Shown here: piece after piece, positions 1 through 11,040 of the stretch
Layout: the number at the start of each line of letters is the position of its first letter
Numbering within the stretch: position 1 is the first letter of the stretch
Assembly (NCBI GenBank): GCA_012064415.1
Contig: SSNU01000027.1
Span: forward strand, 62,001 to 126,000
Reading direction: 5' to 3'
DNA: 64,000 nucleotides
From: Gyrodactylus bullatarudis
Lineage: Eukaryota; Platyhelminthes; Monogenea; Gyrodactylidea; Gyrodactylidae
The notes under the pieces: model-generated
What the model was told of the DNA's origin: nothing
Database searches by the model: none
What the model saw: only the letters and a program-made list of their open reading frames with translations
Program-made: the position numbers and the translations under genes

Positions 1-2
1 TT

Positions 3-747
3 CAAATATTTGAAATAATCTATGAAGTATTCTACAAGGCGAAGGTAGAATTGAATGTTTACAAATTCGAGAGAACAAAAGATCCTATGAGTACGTTCGT
101 TTTGATAACAGTGTCCAGAGCCATTAAGTTGGCTAGGATTCCTTATTTTCTCAGATATAACCCTGTTCCCATTGGATAAGATGAATAGTAAGTTGATAGT
201 CTCTTACTTTGGTTAGATTTGAACCAGAAAAACATTTATCCTGTTGATATTGCGAAAAAATTGAAAATTTATCGAAAAAAGTTATTCGTGCAAAAGAAAA
301 TGATCAAACCTTGCTTATGGCAGAGTTATCTGCCAGTTGAACAAATTGAACAACGAAAATTGACTAATTATATCACAAGGTTGGCAGAAAATGTATCAGA
401 TAAAATTTTTATTGCCACTAAATTTACTCAGTACTCATTAGAATGGCTTAAAAAGAGGAAAAATAAATTCAAACTTATTGGTTCGTTTTATGCCATTTTT
501 ATACATAACTACTTTAAAGTATATTTATTATTTATTAAAATATAAATAATGATAGATTTTCTAAAATTAGTTACATTGTTTTTTTTATCCAGGTGAGATT
601 CTGAGGATATCAAATATTATGTGCAAAACCCCCAAGGAAAAATGTCACTTTCTTGACGTAACCATTTTCAATTTGAAGAAAAAGCCCTACCTGAAATGTT
701 TGTATAGACCGTTGAAGAAAATTGTCGGCAAAATAAGCTCAATTTGA
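3..747 (+). CDS. 3' part of an unrecognised multi-exon gene
   Basis: I do not recognise the product. Four segments join in one frame through GT-AG introns, every junction in phase 1: 3-90, a 33-nt mini-exon 155-187, 217-480, and 593-747 ending in TGA. The introns are 64, 29 and 112 nt; the 29-nt one starts gtaagt and matches the length of a secure intron in the AGA gene. The last donor (gttcgt) is weak. The product is lysine-rich, with no signal peptide or membrane segment visible in this part and a basic C-terminus. The 5' end lies left of the window. An AATAAA follows at 760-765. Coding status is likely because frame and phase agree across four pieces; the exact map is moderately sure. Confidence 0.42.
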
Positions 748-1125
748 TCAGGAATTAATAATAAATTAATTATAATAAAAGCGTTTGCCAATCTCAAACA
801 GGTTTCCCATTAGCTACCACTGAGGAATTCAATTATTCAAGTTTTAATAAAAAAGCCAATAAGTCATTTGTATTAAAAAGCGAACGTCTTATTCATAGTT
901 TTTTGCCTATAAAGGGAATAAAACATATATTCAATATATGCACAGATTGGGGTTCAATTAAAGTAATCCCATTGGCCAGATTTTAACTGACCAATAACAT
1001 TTATACTTCCTCCATCCACACGCAGATAAGTCAATTAACTGAGACGCGTTATTTTCTTCAACCCTGTTCGATTTTAATAAACAGAAATTTTTCCCTAATA
1101 GAAGCTGATTCCAATGATAATTTAA
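748..1125. other. intergenic, no gene seen
   Basis: Apart from the poly(A) signal at 760-765 for the upstream gene, I see no open frame, repeat or RNA gene here. It presumably holds the Islet promoter and 5' UTR. Confidence 0.5.
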
Positions 1126-4100
1126 ATGTTTCGAATAATTTGTTACAGCTGCTCTAAGCCAATCAATTCACGATATCTCATGAAAGTAGAACCGAAAACC
1201 TTTTGGCATGAAGAATGCCTCACATGTCGTATATGTCAGACATCTTTGTATAGTTTGAACTCATGTTATTGGCAAAAAACGAGTTATTTCGATGGGCCAG
1301 TTTGTAAGAGACATCGAAAGTTTTGCTTATCATGCAACAAACAGATTTTAGAAGGCGAATCATTTGTGGAAATTGGAAAAGTCTACAGAGTCCACGCACC
1401 CGATTGTCTCAAATGTTTTTGTTGTCAAGATAACTTGAAGATTGGCTCATTTGTCCGGGTTTTCCGGGGTAAAGTAAGTCCACAAAAGAATATCTAATTT
1501 TTAATTCATTGCCCATCTGCAGCATTTCTAGCCAGTGCTTAAAGAACAACTAAATCTGACTCATCGTCTAGGGTAATTGTTGTCTGAAAAGTTTCTTTTG
1601 CATCTTCGATTAATTCATTAAAATTGCCTACTCCTGTTAGGAAACTCAGCGCTTCATCAATAGCCGATGCTCCATCAGAACAATTCTTGACTTTAACTAC
1701 ATCTGTGACTTTTAACATTATCTGATATCCTCTCGAAAGCACGTTGGGATCAGAATTTGACTCATATTCTTTCAAAACATATTTAATCTTTTCTTTTGAA
1801 TTGTATCCTAGAGAACCGAAAACACACGAACTTGCTTCTTTAAAAGTCATTGTATTGGTATGGTACCTTGAAGAAATAAAAATCTTCAACCTACATAATC
1901 AGAAAGAAGATGGCTAATTTTAACATCTGAATACTCATATTCCAACTGAATAACCGTAGTAATTTTATTAAGCTAATTTGCAACAAAAACACGTGCAAAC
2001 TACCAAATAAAGACTATGGAATATTTGAAAAATTTTCAAGCAACCCGTTAATACGAAATGATCCAGATGATGAGACCAGATCACAAGAGGACTGGAGAGA
2101 ATTTGAAGGTAAGATGATCTTCTCTTTTATAGTAATTTAACTGAAAAGAAGTAACACAAACTTGGTGGTTCTAAAGTTAGTTTTTTACAATGGTCAGGAA
2201 TACAAATATTTCTTGAATCCCATCGTTGTAGGAATAAAATTTCCAATTTTCCGAATAACCCTTGAAGTCCCATTGGGTTATTTCTATCACATATCCTTTT
2301 AGCAAATGATTATTACAGTGTTCATCTAAAAGCCTTATAAAATACTTTGGTTACTATCCATTCGATAGGGAATTCATTAACCCTTTCGGTGCCGATGGAC
2401 ATATATGTCCATTTTCCAAATTTTTTAAACCTTCATAACTCTACCAGTTTGATAGGTTTCTGGATAAATTAAAGTTTAAATTGAAGTCCACAATGGGAAC
2501 TTGCATTAGTAATATTTTTGGCCAAATAACTTGGTATCTTCATAGCTAAATTTTGGTTTTTATAAAAATTGTGAAATAGTCTCGGCACCGAAAGGGTTAA
2601 TATCCTGGACTACGTAAAAATCTCAACTCTATCATTCGTCAAATACGTGCTATACTAATTTAAAGAGAGTTGCTTTTTTTCAAAAATTTAATTTTTGTTT
2701 AAAACGTTTTTTGAAAACCTACTTGCCAAGGTCATAGGTAAAAAGTAAGATAACTTTTATCAAGTATTCACTAGTGATATAAAGCTCATCATCTTAGTGC
2801 TCCAATTAAAATTGATATTTATATCGTGAAAGTTACATTTTCAATCCTAACCCAGTCTATAAATTCACTTAGATCAATCTTTTTTAATTTCTAGACTCAA
2901 ATGATTCTTCTGATATTCTTGATCGTCTTGATAATATTGCTAATTGTGATAGATTAACAAGTAATCAAAATCATGTCTTTGTTGGTCTTCGCTCATTTTC
3001 CCTATGTGAGAATAATAATGAGACTGATCTGCTGGATCAGAATAATCCTGAATCATCAGATGGCTGTTCCGTTAACAACATCATGGGTTATTCCTCACTG
3101 GACATGACTCAATCAAATAATTCAAATCATAGATCAACAAAACACACTCGTATGAGAACAGTAAGTGAAATGTTTTGAATGTTTTATCGAAAATTAATTA
3201 CCCGGTCGGATTTTTGTGAGGTATTCTTTAGTCCTACCTTAATTATTTTCAAGTTTATAAACAGTAATATTTAGGGGTTTTAGAAAATTGGTGACTCGGA
3301 CCTTCTCATTTGCAGATATGGTGAGAGTGGTAGGCCAAATTACAATTTTGGTTAGTTTTTTACATTGGATTTGAGGACCCCTGAAATTTAATTCACTTTT
3401 GGTTCCTTTTTGCAATTGAAATTTGTAAGTATTGCATTTATGGTCCCTTTTTCCTGTGTTGAAAATTTATAATTGCAGTCATGGTTAGTCCTCCCCATGC
3501 TGAATGATAGTATTTTTGCAATTATGGTTACAATCTTGTAAAATCTGTCCTATATAGCTGTTTAAGTTTTTTCATTAGTGTTTTTATTCATGACTATTCC
3601 TGATTACAGTTTTGTATTTACTCATGCAATTAATTTATAAATGCAATATTTAAAATTTTCAATTGCAAAAGGAACCAAAAGTGAATTAAATTTCAGGGGT
3701 CCTCAAATCCAATGTAAAAAAGTAACCAAAATTGTAATTTGGCCTACCAGTGTCACCATATATGCAAATGGGAAGGTCCGAGTCCACAATTTTGCAAATA
3801 CCCCTAAATATTTATTATAGTTCGTATAGTTGATAGATAAAATGTTTATAACAAGTCAGTATATATTACAGCTATTCCCTATCAATTTGATTTCAGGGTG
3901 TGAGAGGGACCAAGCGTTATAAATTATAATTCAGGTTCATCAATGGACAAAGAATCCAATCATCACTATTCAATTTTCAAATGAACTGATTTCGGATCAT
4001 TTTAATTTAATAATTTTCAAGCAGTTAGAATGGTCGTAAAATAAGAGGTAGACTTTCGCACGATAATGGAGTTTCTATTGGTGATCCCGAATAAGAACGT

Positions 4101-4498
4101 CTGATCCCTTTCGTACCTTGAAATTAACAAGAATTTACATCTCCATTTTTTTCTTAAATCGGTTTCCAAAAAATATGGAGTGTAGATTAGATATTTTCCA
4201 AAAATCCCGTCATAAATTTTAGTTCCTAATAGAAGATTATGATTCAAAAGAGTTTCGAGATCACTAGAAGATCCATTTTCAGTTATGATAAAAGCTTCAA
4301 TATATATTTTATCAGGTTCTAAGTGAAGGCCAGTTAGCCCATTTAAGAGCGTGTTACGCCAGTAATCCCAGACCGGATAGTGTGACAAAAGAACAATTAT
4401 CCTATCTAACAGGACTAAACTGTCGGGTCATTCGAGTTTGGTTTCAAAACAAACGATGTAAGGATAAAAAGAGATTATTACTAAACGCCAAACGCTGA
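1126..4498 (+). CDS. ISL1: Islet-class LIM-homeodomain transcription factor
   Basis: DNA-binding regulator of neuronal and other cell identity, acting in the nucleus. Exons 1126-1473, 1973-2108, 2895-3160 and 4316-4498 join without a break (phases 0, 1, 0) into about 310 aa; vertebrate ISL1 is about 349. LIM1 starts at once with CYSC and shows HEEC, CLTC and a closing CKRH. LIM2 starts CLSC and spans the first intron. After an Asn/Ser-rich linker, intron 3 falls inside the homeodomain N-arm (TRMRT then VLSE). The homeodomain then shows CYASNPRPD and the Islet-diagnostic helix 3 [14 protein letters not shown], which is what separates it from other LIM-HD classes. The protein ends soon after. 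Oddities: LIM2 has HAPDC (H-x3-C rather than H-x2-C) and a final C-x4-C, so its second zinc site is atypical. An AATAAA lies 35 nt past the stop. Introns are 499, 786 and 1155 nt and hold transposons. Confidence 0.93.
1539..1850 (-). CDS. small hypothetical protein nested in Islet intron 1
   Basis: An antisense open frame of 103 aa from ATG at 1850 lies wholly within the first Islet intron. It has a mixed, protein-like composition with an acidic C-terminus ending DDESDLVVL, and no signal peptide or membrane segment. The frame stays open upstream to about 1890, where an acceptor-like tag occurs, so it may instead be a terminal exon of a spliced gene. I do not recognise the family. It could be a nested gene, a retained gene fragment, or chance. 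Confidence 0.35.
   Translation of the reverse strand: MTFKEASSCVFGSLGYNSKEKIKYVLKEYESNSDPNVLSRGYQIMLKVTDVVKVKNCSDGASAIDEALSFLTGVGNFNELIEDAKETFQTTITLDDESDLVVL
2377..2600. mobile_element. piggyBac-type MITE in Islet intron 2
   Basis: A 216-bp element (2381-2596) flanked on both sides by TTAA, the piggyBac target site. It has perfect inverted ends that start CCCTTTCGGTGCCGA and finish TCGGCACCGAAAGGG. There is no coding capacity, so it is non-autonomous. TTAA plus a CCCTTT end is the classic piggyBac signature. A short internal palindrome (ggacatatatgtcc) lies next to the left end. Confidence 0.85.
3272..3806. mobile_element. hAT-like foldback MITE in Islet intron 3
   Basis: Long inverted arms of roughly 140-150 bp (about 3272-3430 against 3650-3806) fold the element into a hairpin. 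The ends read taggggt, as in many hAT elements. Flanks taatattt and aaatattt look like an 8-bp target duplication with one change. No coding capacity. Class assignment rests on end sequence and flank length. Confidence 0.65.
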
Positions 4499-6193
4499 TA
4501 CATTTTTTCACAAGATTCAATCTTTTCATTTGAATAAAATTTTTTTTAATTTTAAACTCTACCTCAACCTCAAATTTTTGTTCGTTGTGCTTTTATAGCT
4601 GTGTTCGAAAAAAGGGATTTTGGCGCCGAATCTAAATTTGAAAAATGACCAAAATATGATTAGGATTCCAAAAGATCGAGTTTTTTGTAAAAATCATAGA
4701 TAAAAAAAAATCAACTTCTTTTCAAATATTTTCAGTTTGAGAAGTTTTTTTCTACATATTTTTGTAAGGACAATTTCTTCTATTGAGATTTATTTCAAAA
4801 CAACCGAATGCCAAGAAGAACAACCCTTCGTCAAAAAGAGGAGACATAAATCACCCGTCTAATTTGAATAATTCATTTCAATTTTTATTGAGATGCTATC
4901 CTCCAGTGTTGCATTGAAATTTTGATAAGCGTTTACACTTTTTCCAAGATTAATGTTTTATTTTTGAATTGAATTTATTCATTTCACTTACTGTATGGAA
5001 GAATATCTTTCGTTTAAAAGTATAAAAAAATAACAGTTGTCCAGAATGCACCATAATTTGTCATATCAACTGTCGAAATTCGAAAATTCTACCATCTAAT
5101 ATTATATCATAATAAGTACAGTAGTAGTAAGGATAAATAGCGGTAGTTGACATGAAGATGTGATTTTACTATTTCTGCAAAAGACTCAATATTTCTGAAT
5201 AATAACAGTGTTTTTAGACATTTAATCTGTGGTCCCTAGTTATTACTAAAGCTAATTGATATGAAGTTGGGAATCTATGATTTTTACGAAAACCTCGATT
5301 TTTTCATCAAAAATTCGAATATATAGATGATCCTAACGAGGATTCGAAGCAGTTAAGTACTGATATTTGGGATCAACATTAGACTAAGAATTCGAATTCA
5401 CCTGTAAAAGTTCACTGAAATTCATCATTACTGTGGGAAATCGAACCATTTGAATTTTTCGATTATCACGAAGGCAAATTATCCAAAATCTGGAAGCTTA
5501 ACTTTTTCTCGGAAACAGTAAGATTTTCGAATTCTTCATCTAATGTTGATCCCAGATATCAGTAATTAACTGCTTCGAATCCTGGAAATGGATGAAAATT
5601 TTGAGTTCGGTAGTTGAAAAAGTGAAAATTCGGTGCATTTTCGAAATTCAAAAACTTGCCTTATTTTGGTCAGATTGGATATTTTTCGGATATTAAAATG
5701 ATAATTGCTAAATTTAAACTAAAAAATTTAGACAAAAAAATCTCCGAAATTATCCGACCTTAGAAGCATCTTCAATTTTCGGTGAAAATTATCAAAGGTC
5801 TCATTGATACCTCACCTCAATAATGATAGGAAAAAACAATAGTTTTGAGATAAATAAAAAAAGTTATAACTTGGGAAAAAAATAATCAGTGATTAGTAAT
5901 CACAGAATAAGATTTCAAAATTCAAATATTTTAATCAATTTTACTGATTAAAAATTGATGAGTATTATTATTTCTAAAAAATGTATCAATGACCTTGAGC
6001 AAATAGTTTTCAAAAGAACGTTTTGAACAAAATTAATCCACCAGTATAACACGAATGCGAAGTAAACAAAGTATTTTCTGAATTTTTAGCTGGGTTATAT
6101 TAACAAGTAGTTTGAATGCCCCAGTTGGACTTTAATAGGGAAAATAATTATTTTCCAAACTTATAAGTTTGGATTTTCCCTCAAAATAAAAAA
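4499..6193. other. gene-free, repeat-bearing intergenic DNA
   Basis: No convincing gene. 4600-4745 and 5250-5720 carry pieces of a foldback family also present near 37, 44, 46 and 62 kb (see those entries). The stretch about 5335-5399 is repeated inverted at about 5522-5590. The rest is A+T-rich with no recognisable structure. Confidence 0.5.
4533..4538 (+). terminator. poly(A) signal of Islet
   Basis: Canonical AATAAA 35 nt after the Islet stop codon, followed by a T-rich tract. Confidence 0.6.
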
Positions 6194-6412
6194 ATGAATG
6201 AATCAGGCGTACGACTTGCACACATCCAGATACCTTTTTATAATTTCATAAAAAAGAACTTTAATAAAAGCATTTTTACAAGTGGACTTTTACAAGAATC
6301 ACTTCCTTTATACTTCGGGGAAGAGGGAAGAGTCTCTCTTGAAATAAATGCTTTAAATCATACTTTATTAATGAAAATAATACAATTAATTAACACCTCT
6401 CGAAATACTTAA
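6194..6412 (+). CDS. short ORF, doubtful gene
   Basis: 72 codons from ATG to TAA, containing a stretch LYFGEEGRVSLEI with mixed composition. Nothing before or after looks like an additional exon. I do not recognise it. It may be a transposon relic or chance in A+T-rich DNA. Confidence 0.2.
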   Translation: MNESGVRLAHIQIPFYNFIKKNFNKSIFTSGLLQESLPLYFGEEGRVSLEINALNHTLLMKIIQLINTSRNT

Positions 6413-8117
6413 GAAGAATCAGAAAAAGAAATTACTCATGGAATTATTTGCAGGAGAATTTTGATCAAAAAACCATCCACTACCCATAACTAAACTGTAA
6501 CTTTAAGTTTTTTTATTATCACTAGGGCCTGAAGGAATATGACCTAAAAAATCATTTATATGCGCATAAAATACGCTCTATCGATTTCTTTATAAAAACT
6601 CATACTACTTGCAAGTTATTTTTGAGGGAACGATTTTACCATCGAATTTTCTAGTAATTAATATACTACTTGTTAGTTATTTTCGAAATATGAATTTTCT
6701 TTGAATAAAATATTTAATCAAAATTCCAATCTTAAGATGTATTGAAATAACATTAGGTGGCATGGGAAATTTGACTATCTTAGTAAGAATGGTCCTGATT
6801 GTTCAATTCAACAAAAAACATATGGAAAAGGGAAATATGCTCTTTTAATATATGACGAAAAACAAAATATATGCACTACAAATTTTACCCCTTACGCCTA
6901 CAGCAATTTAAAAGATCACAATGTGTTTTCAAAGTATACCTTGAATTTAAAATATGCTTTAATGCATTTTTGAGGCCGTAATTTTATCCCCAAAAATTTC
7001 CACGATAACTGAAAATTCTTTTGGAGGTTTTGCCTATTTTTAGATCATAATTTCAAGGTTCTTATGTAAAGAAATAGAAAACTCATTTAATCTCCAATAT
7101 GTCCAGGTTTTAAGTGGTTGGTAAGTAAGAATTCAATGAAAATTAACTGGAAATTTGTCAAATTCAGGATTTTAAGCAGTTTTCGAAATGGATTCGATGA
7201 AATATTTGACCTAATGTGAATTCAAACAGTTTTTATTAAGTAAGTACCAAATCTAAAAAAATGTTTACTTGCAGTTTAGTGTCTTGACAAGACACTGTCT
7301 TGTGGATGAATTGGGAATCGAGGAAAAGCTTAACGAAGCAATAACATTTAAGATCAATGAAAATTCATTTTTTTGAAGAATAAATTGAACATATTTGTAG
7401 ATTGAGAAATAGAGTCTTTTTTCTCATTCTTTTGAAAATATTTACAATTCACACTGTAGAAATTTATAATTTAATCGATCCATATAAAATGCACGATTAT
7501 TCAATCTACGATATGCATCTTAGATGGAGGTAATCTGCTTACTTTGGGTGTGAAGACATCAACCTCTAGGGTAAATAATAAGTCATTTAAACATGATGGG
7601 AGTTCAATATGTGAACTCCTTCAAACAAGCAAAATAAAACTTTTTTCATCAGATTGAAATAAAAAGATTTTGAGAATTTAAAAAATATTCAAATTTGTGT
7701 TTTGTCGAATTCTAGGTCTTTTTTTGTTCTAAATATTTTATAATGCTTGCATTAAAAGTCTAAAAAGACAGAAATAATCTGGAAAAGATTCTCAACAACT
7801 CTTCTAGTTCAGATGCTATGCTGGATAGTATCTCTCTTTTTGAAGCTGTTAAGAATGCCGCAGAATACTTTCCTCACATTGAAACGTGTGAAATGTATGA
7901 ATCTGCTTTGAAAAACTAACCAAAAACGACTTTCTTATTTTTAAAGATCTGAATGAATTTTTTACTACTACAAATAAATCATCCTCTATTAGATTCTCTT
8001 ACTATTGCAACTTTTTTCAAGCCGAGAGCTTTCATTTTAAATGGAATTGCCGAATGAATGTGAAATCATTGAATTCGTAAAGAGAAGTTCAACGTCCTAA
8101 ACTGAACAAAATTCAAT
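6413..8117. other. mostly non-coding, with two decayed coding-like scraps
   Basis: Two plus-strand stretches read like protein but are isolated: about 7262-7376 (contains CLVDELGIEEKLNEAITF) and about 7766-7918 (contains SLFEAVKNAAEYFP). They are not joined by obvious splice sites. I take them as relics of a mobile element whose class I cannot name. The remainder shows nothing. Confidence 0.3.
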
Positions 8118-8676
8118 TTTTGTCAGTATAAAAAAGAATTTTTTAATTAGAGAAATATATATTTCGCCAGGTCTTATCAATCTCTAATCCTGGTTCAATT
8201 AAATGATTATAAATATTAGTTCAATGAAATTTATGTTAATGAAATTGTAAAATTCTTGAAACACTTCCAATTGATGAAAAACCAAAAAACTTCTCTATTA
8301 TTAGATGTAGAAAAGAAAAATTAAAAATCAATTGAGAACCCAAATGCCCAAACGACAAACTTATAGACCTAAAAATCCGGGAGAAGTTTCTAATCATGAA
8401 CGAAGATCCTAACTTATGCATCCAAAAGAACCATTTACATGATTTGCAGTTGCCTTGGCCCAATTGATTTTTAATTTTTCTTTTCTACATCTAATAATAG
8501 AGAAGTTTTTTGGTTTTTCATCAATTGGAAGTGTTTCAAGAATTTTACAATTTCATTAACATAAATTTCATCGAACTAATATTTATAATCATTTAATTGA
8601 ACCAGGATTAGAGATTGATAAGACCTGGCGAAATATATATTTCTCTAATAAAAAAATTCTTGTTTATACTGACAAA
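8118..8676. repeat. large near-perfect foldback (inverted repeat)
   Basis: Arms of about 216 bp (8118-8333 and 8461-8676) are near-identical inverted copies separated by about 127 bp. They could form a long hairpin, as in foldback/MITE elements. No coding capacity; the open frames reported there are shadows of the arms. I could not assign a superfamily from the ends. Confidence 0.8.
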
Positions 8677-11040
8677 GATGAATAACTCTATGGGAATTTC
8701 GGACGTATATGTAAGTATACGTGAATATTTAATACATAACAAAATTCAATTTATTCGTGAATTTTCGAAACTTAGAAAAATCGCTATTTCGATCACTTTT
8801 TTGAGGTTTAATGTTTGAGAATTAAAATATAACTCGTTATTTTTAGTTGAAATATCTTTATCTGGCGTTTAGAGTCTTGAAATAAACGAATTTTTGGTCT
8901 CTTACAGATTCATCTTGATTTCCCGCCTCAAATAATGGATAATGATAAAATATGATTCGATTTTTGAAATCCTTACAAAAATTTAGTTTTTTTGGCTGAA
9001 TTTTGACTCTTTATACGTCTTATTCCCTGACATCCATGAGTTTCGCAGTGAACAATAACGAGTTGCTTAAATGATATGTGATAGAAATAACCAAGTGTTA
9101 AAATACTTGAAAGTAGATTAGTAATAAAATGAAAAATTTAACCTTGCAAATCACAAACGATAGCAGGTCATATACAGTGGCTGACTAATGTCGGGTCCAA
9201 GATTAATTTCAATTCAAAATCGAGATATTTCTTAGTTTCTATTGTATTTGTTTTGCCCAAGCTAAATATTCAGTTGATATCTCTAAGGAACTTTCATTCC
9301 ATCAAAAACCCTATCTTCTATCTGTCTTTAATTTCAATTAATTATTATTGAATATGCCTTATAGTGATCCTAGTGATTCATCTTTCTATTTACCGAATGG
9401 CATGTCTTACTTGAGAATGTTCAAGATAAAATCTCTGTTGTTAGGCACGTTTGCTCAGAATCCATTAGCCAAATGAGTATTAAATTTCTAAAATGATTTC
9501 TTTAAAAGATATTTTAAAAATCTAAAGCCTGATGAAACTTTTAACTTCAGAGTATGAAAATATATAATTCGTCACTTTCACAACAATCTCAATTTTATGT
9601 CTACCCATTCATTCTTTGTTTAAAGTGCCAAGATAAATAATGCTCATTGAAGATGGCCGGGTTAAAAACATTTCATCACCAGGCATTTTTTACATTTAAA
9701 AAACAGATATACTTCAAAGTAGGTATGACTAGTGTTTCAAGTTAAAATAGCTAAATCAATCTGATAGGAGAGTATTGAAATACAAAATGTATAATTGAAA
9801 ATACAGTGATCTTCCTAAAAAAGTAAAGAGGAATAGTGTTAAATTGAATGAGTTTGGATCCAAAATAGTTAACTCTATTATTTTAAGAGATATGACTTGG
9901 AAAATCATTCTGGTAATAGAGAGCTAGACATAGATAACATATTCAAATTTTCAATAAATTTGAGCTTGAAATAAAAAAGATAGAATCCCTCAAGGTGGGT
10001 TGACTTACTGATAAGTATAAGGGTCTAAATATTTTAGTCAGTTTCTCTTCTTTATATACTATTTTTGGAAGTTCACTGTAGTGCAGTAATCCTCTGAGCG
10101 TAAAAATTTTTCTATAGAAATTGCTGAAGAAATCCCTAAATTTAGAAATTGGAAGCTAAAGTTTTCCAGTCTAAGATGTCTGGTCACCGCAGTAAACTTT
10201 TTCAAGCTAATTCCTTTGCTAATTGACGAAATCCAAAAACTTAAAAATCGATTTTTTACTCAAAATTGCTACTAAGTCAGATCAAGATTTAATTTTAATG
10301 CTCAAAAAATACATTTTCCCCAAGAGCATTTTTCGATTCGATCGGTTCATACAGGTAACCAATTAGAATGAAGATCTCCCCATATTAAACGAGAAAACTA
10401 GGATTTTAATATATCTCTTCTCAATTTACAGGACTTTTACTTGTATCGTTGGTCATTTTAAACATCATAATCTCTTAAAAGGTAACGCTAATGTAATAAA
10501 AGGGTGTTTAGTAGATAAATAAATTTGTATTATTATTTGATAAGACTTTTCAGATTCTATTTTGAAGCATTTTTTCAAATATCACAGATAAATAATTTGA
10601 TGGTACATGTTTCTTTTTTCATTTTCAAATAATAATGATAACGACATTGTGCATCACGTTTTGTTTGAATGCAGATTTTGTAAATACGCCTAACGTACAA
10701 ATGTTTGGGTACATTCAAAAGATTTGTCGATGATTAAATATTCATGTGAGTAGTATGATTATAATTATGAGAATTTTTATTTTTTTGATTATCGACTGCA
10801 ATCGATTCATTTTTATTTCTCTCAAATTCAAATAATTCTTTTTTAAGACGGAGATGATATTTTTTAACAAAAAATAAGACCTTTTCAATTTTCTGTTGCC
10901 ATGTACGATTTGTTGAATATTAATCTAATATTTATATCGTTGAGAATTTAATCTTTGGAGATGTATATAGAAATGCAGATAGAAGATGGCCAACTTAAAA
11001 AAGTCTTGAATTCGGAATGTAATTTTGATTTGGTAATGTA
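8677..11040. other. gene-free A+T-rich stretch
   Basis: About 2.4 kb downstream of the synaptojanin stop codon. I see no open frame with coding character, no tRNA and no repeat with readable ends. Near 8700-8770 there is weak similarity to 56385-56450. Part near 10.8-11.0 kb is likely synaptojanin 3' UTR. Confidence 0.4.

Noticed and set aside
4017..4388. 123-codon minus ORF across the end of Islet intron 3
   Set aside because: Its first third is the complement of the homeobox exon; no start context and no recognisable domain.
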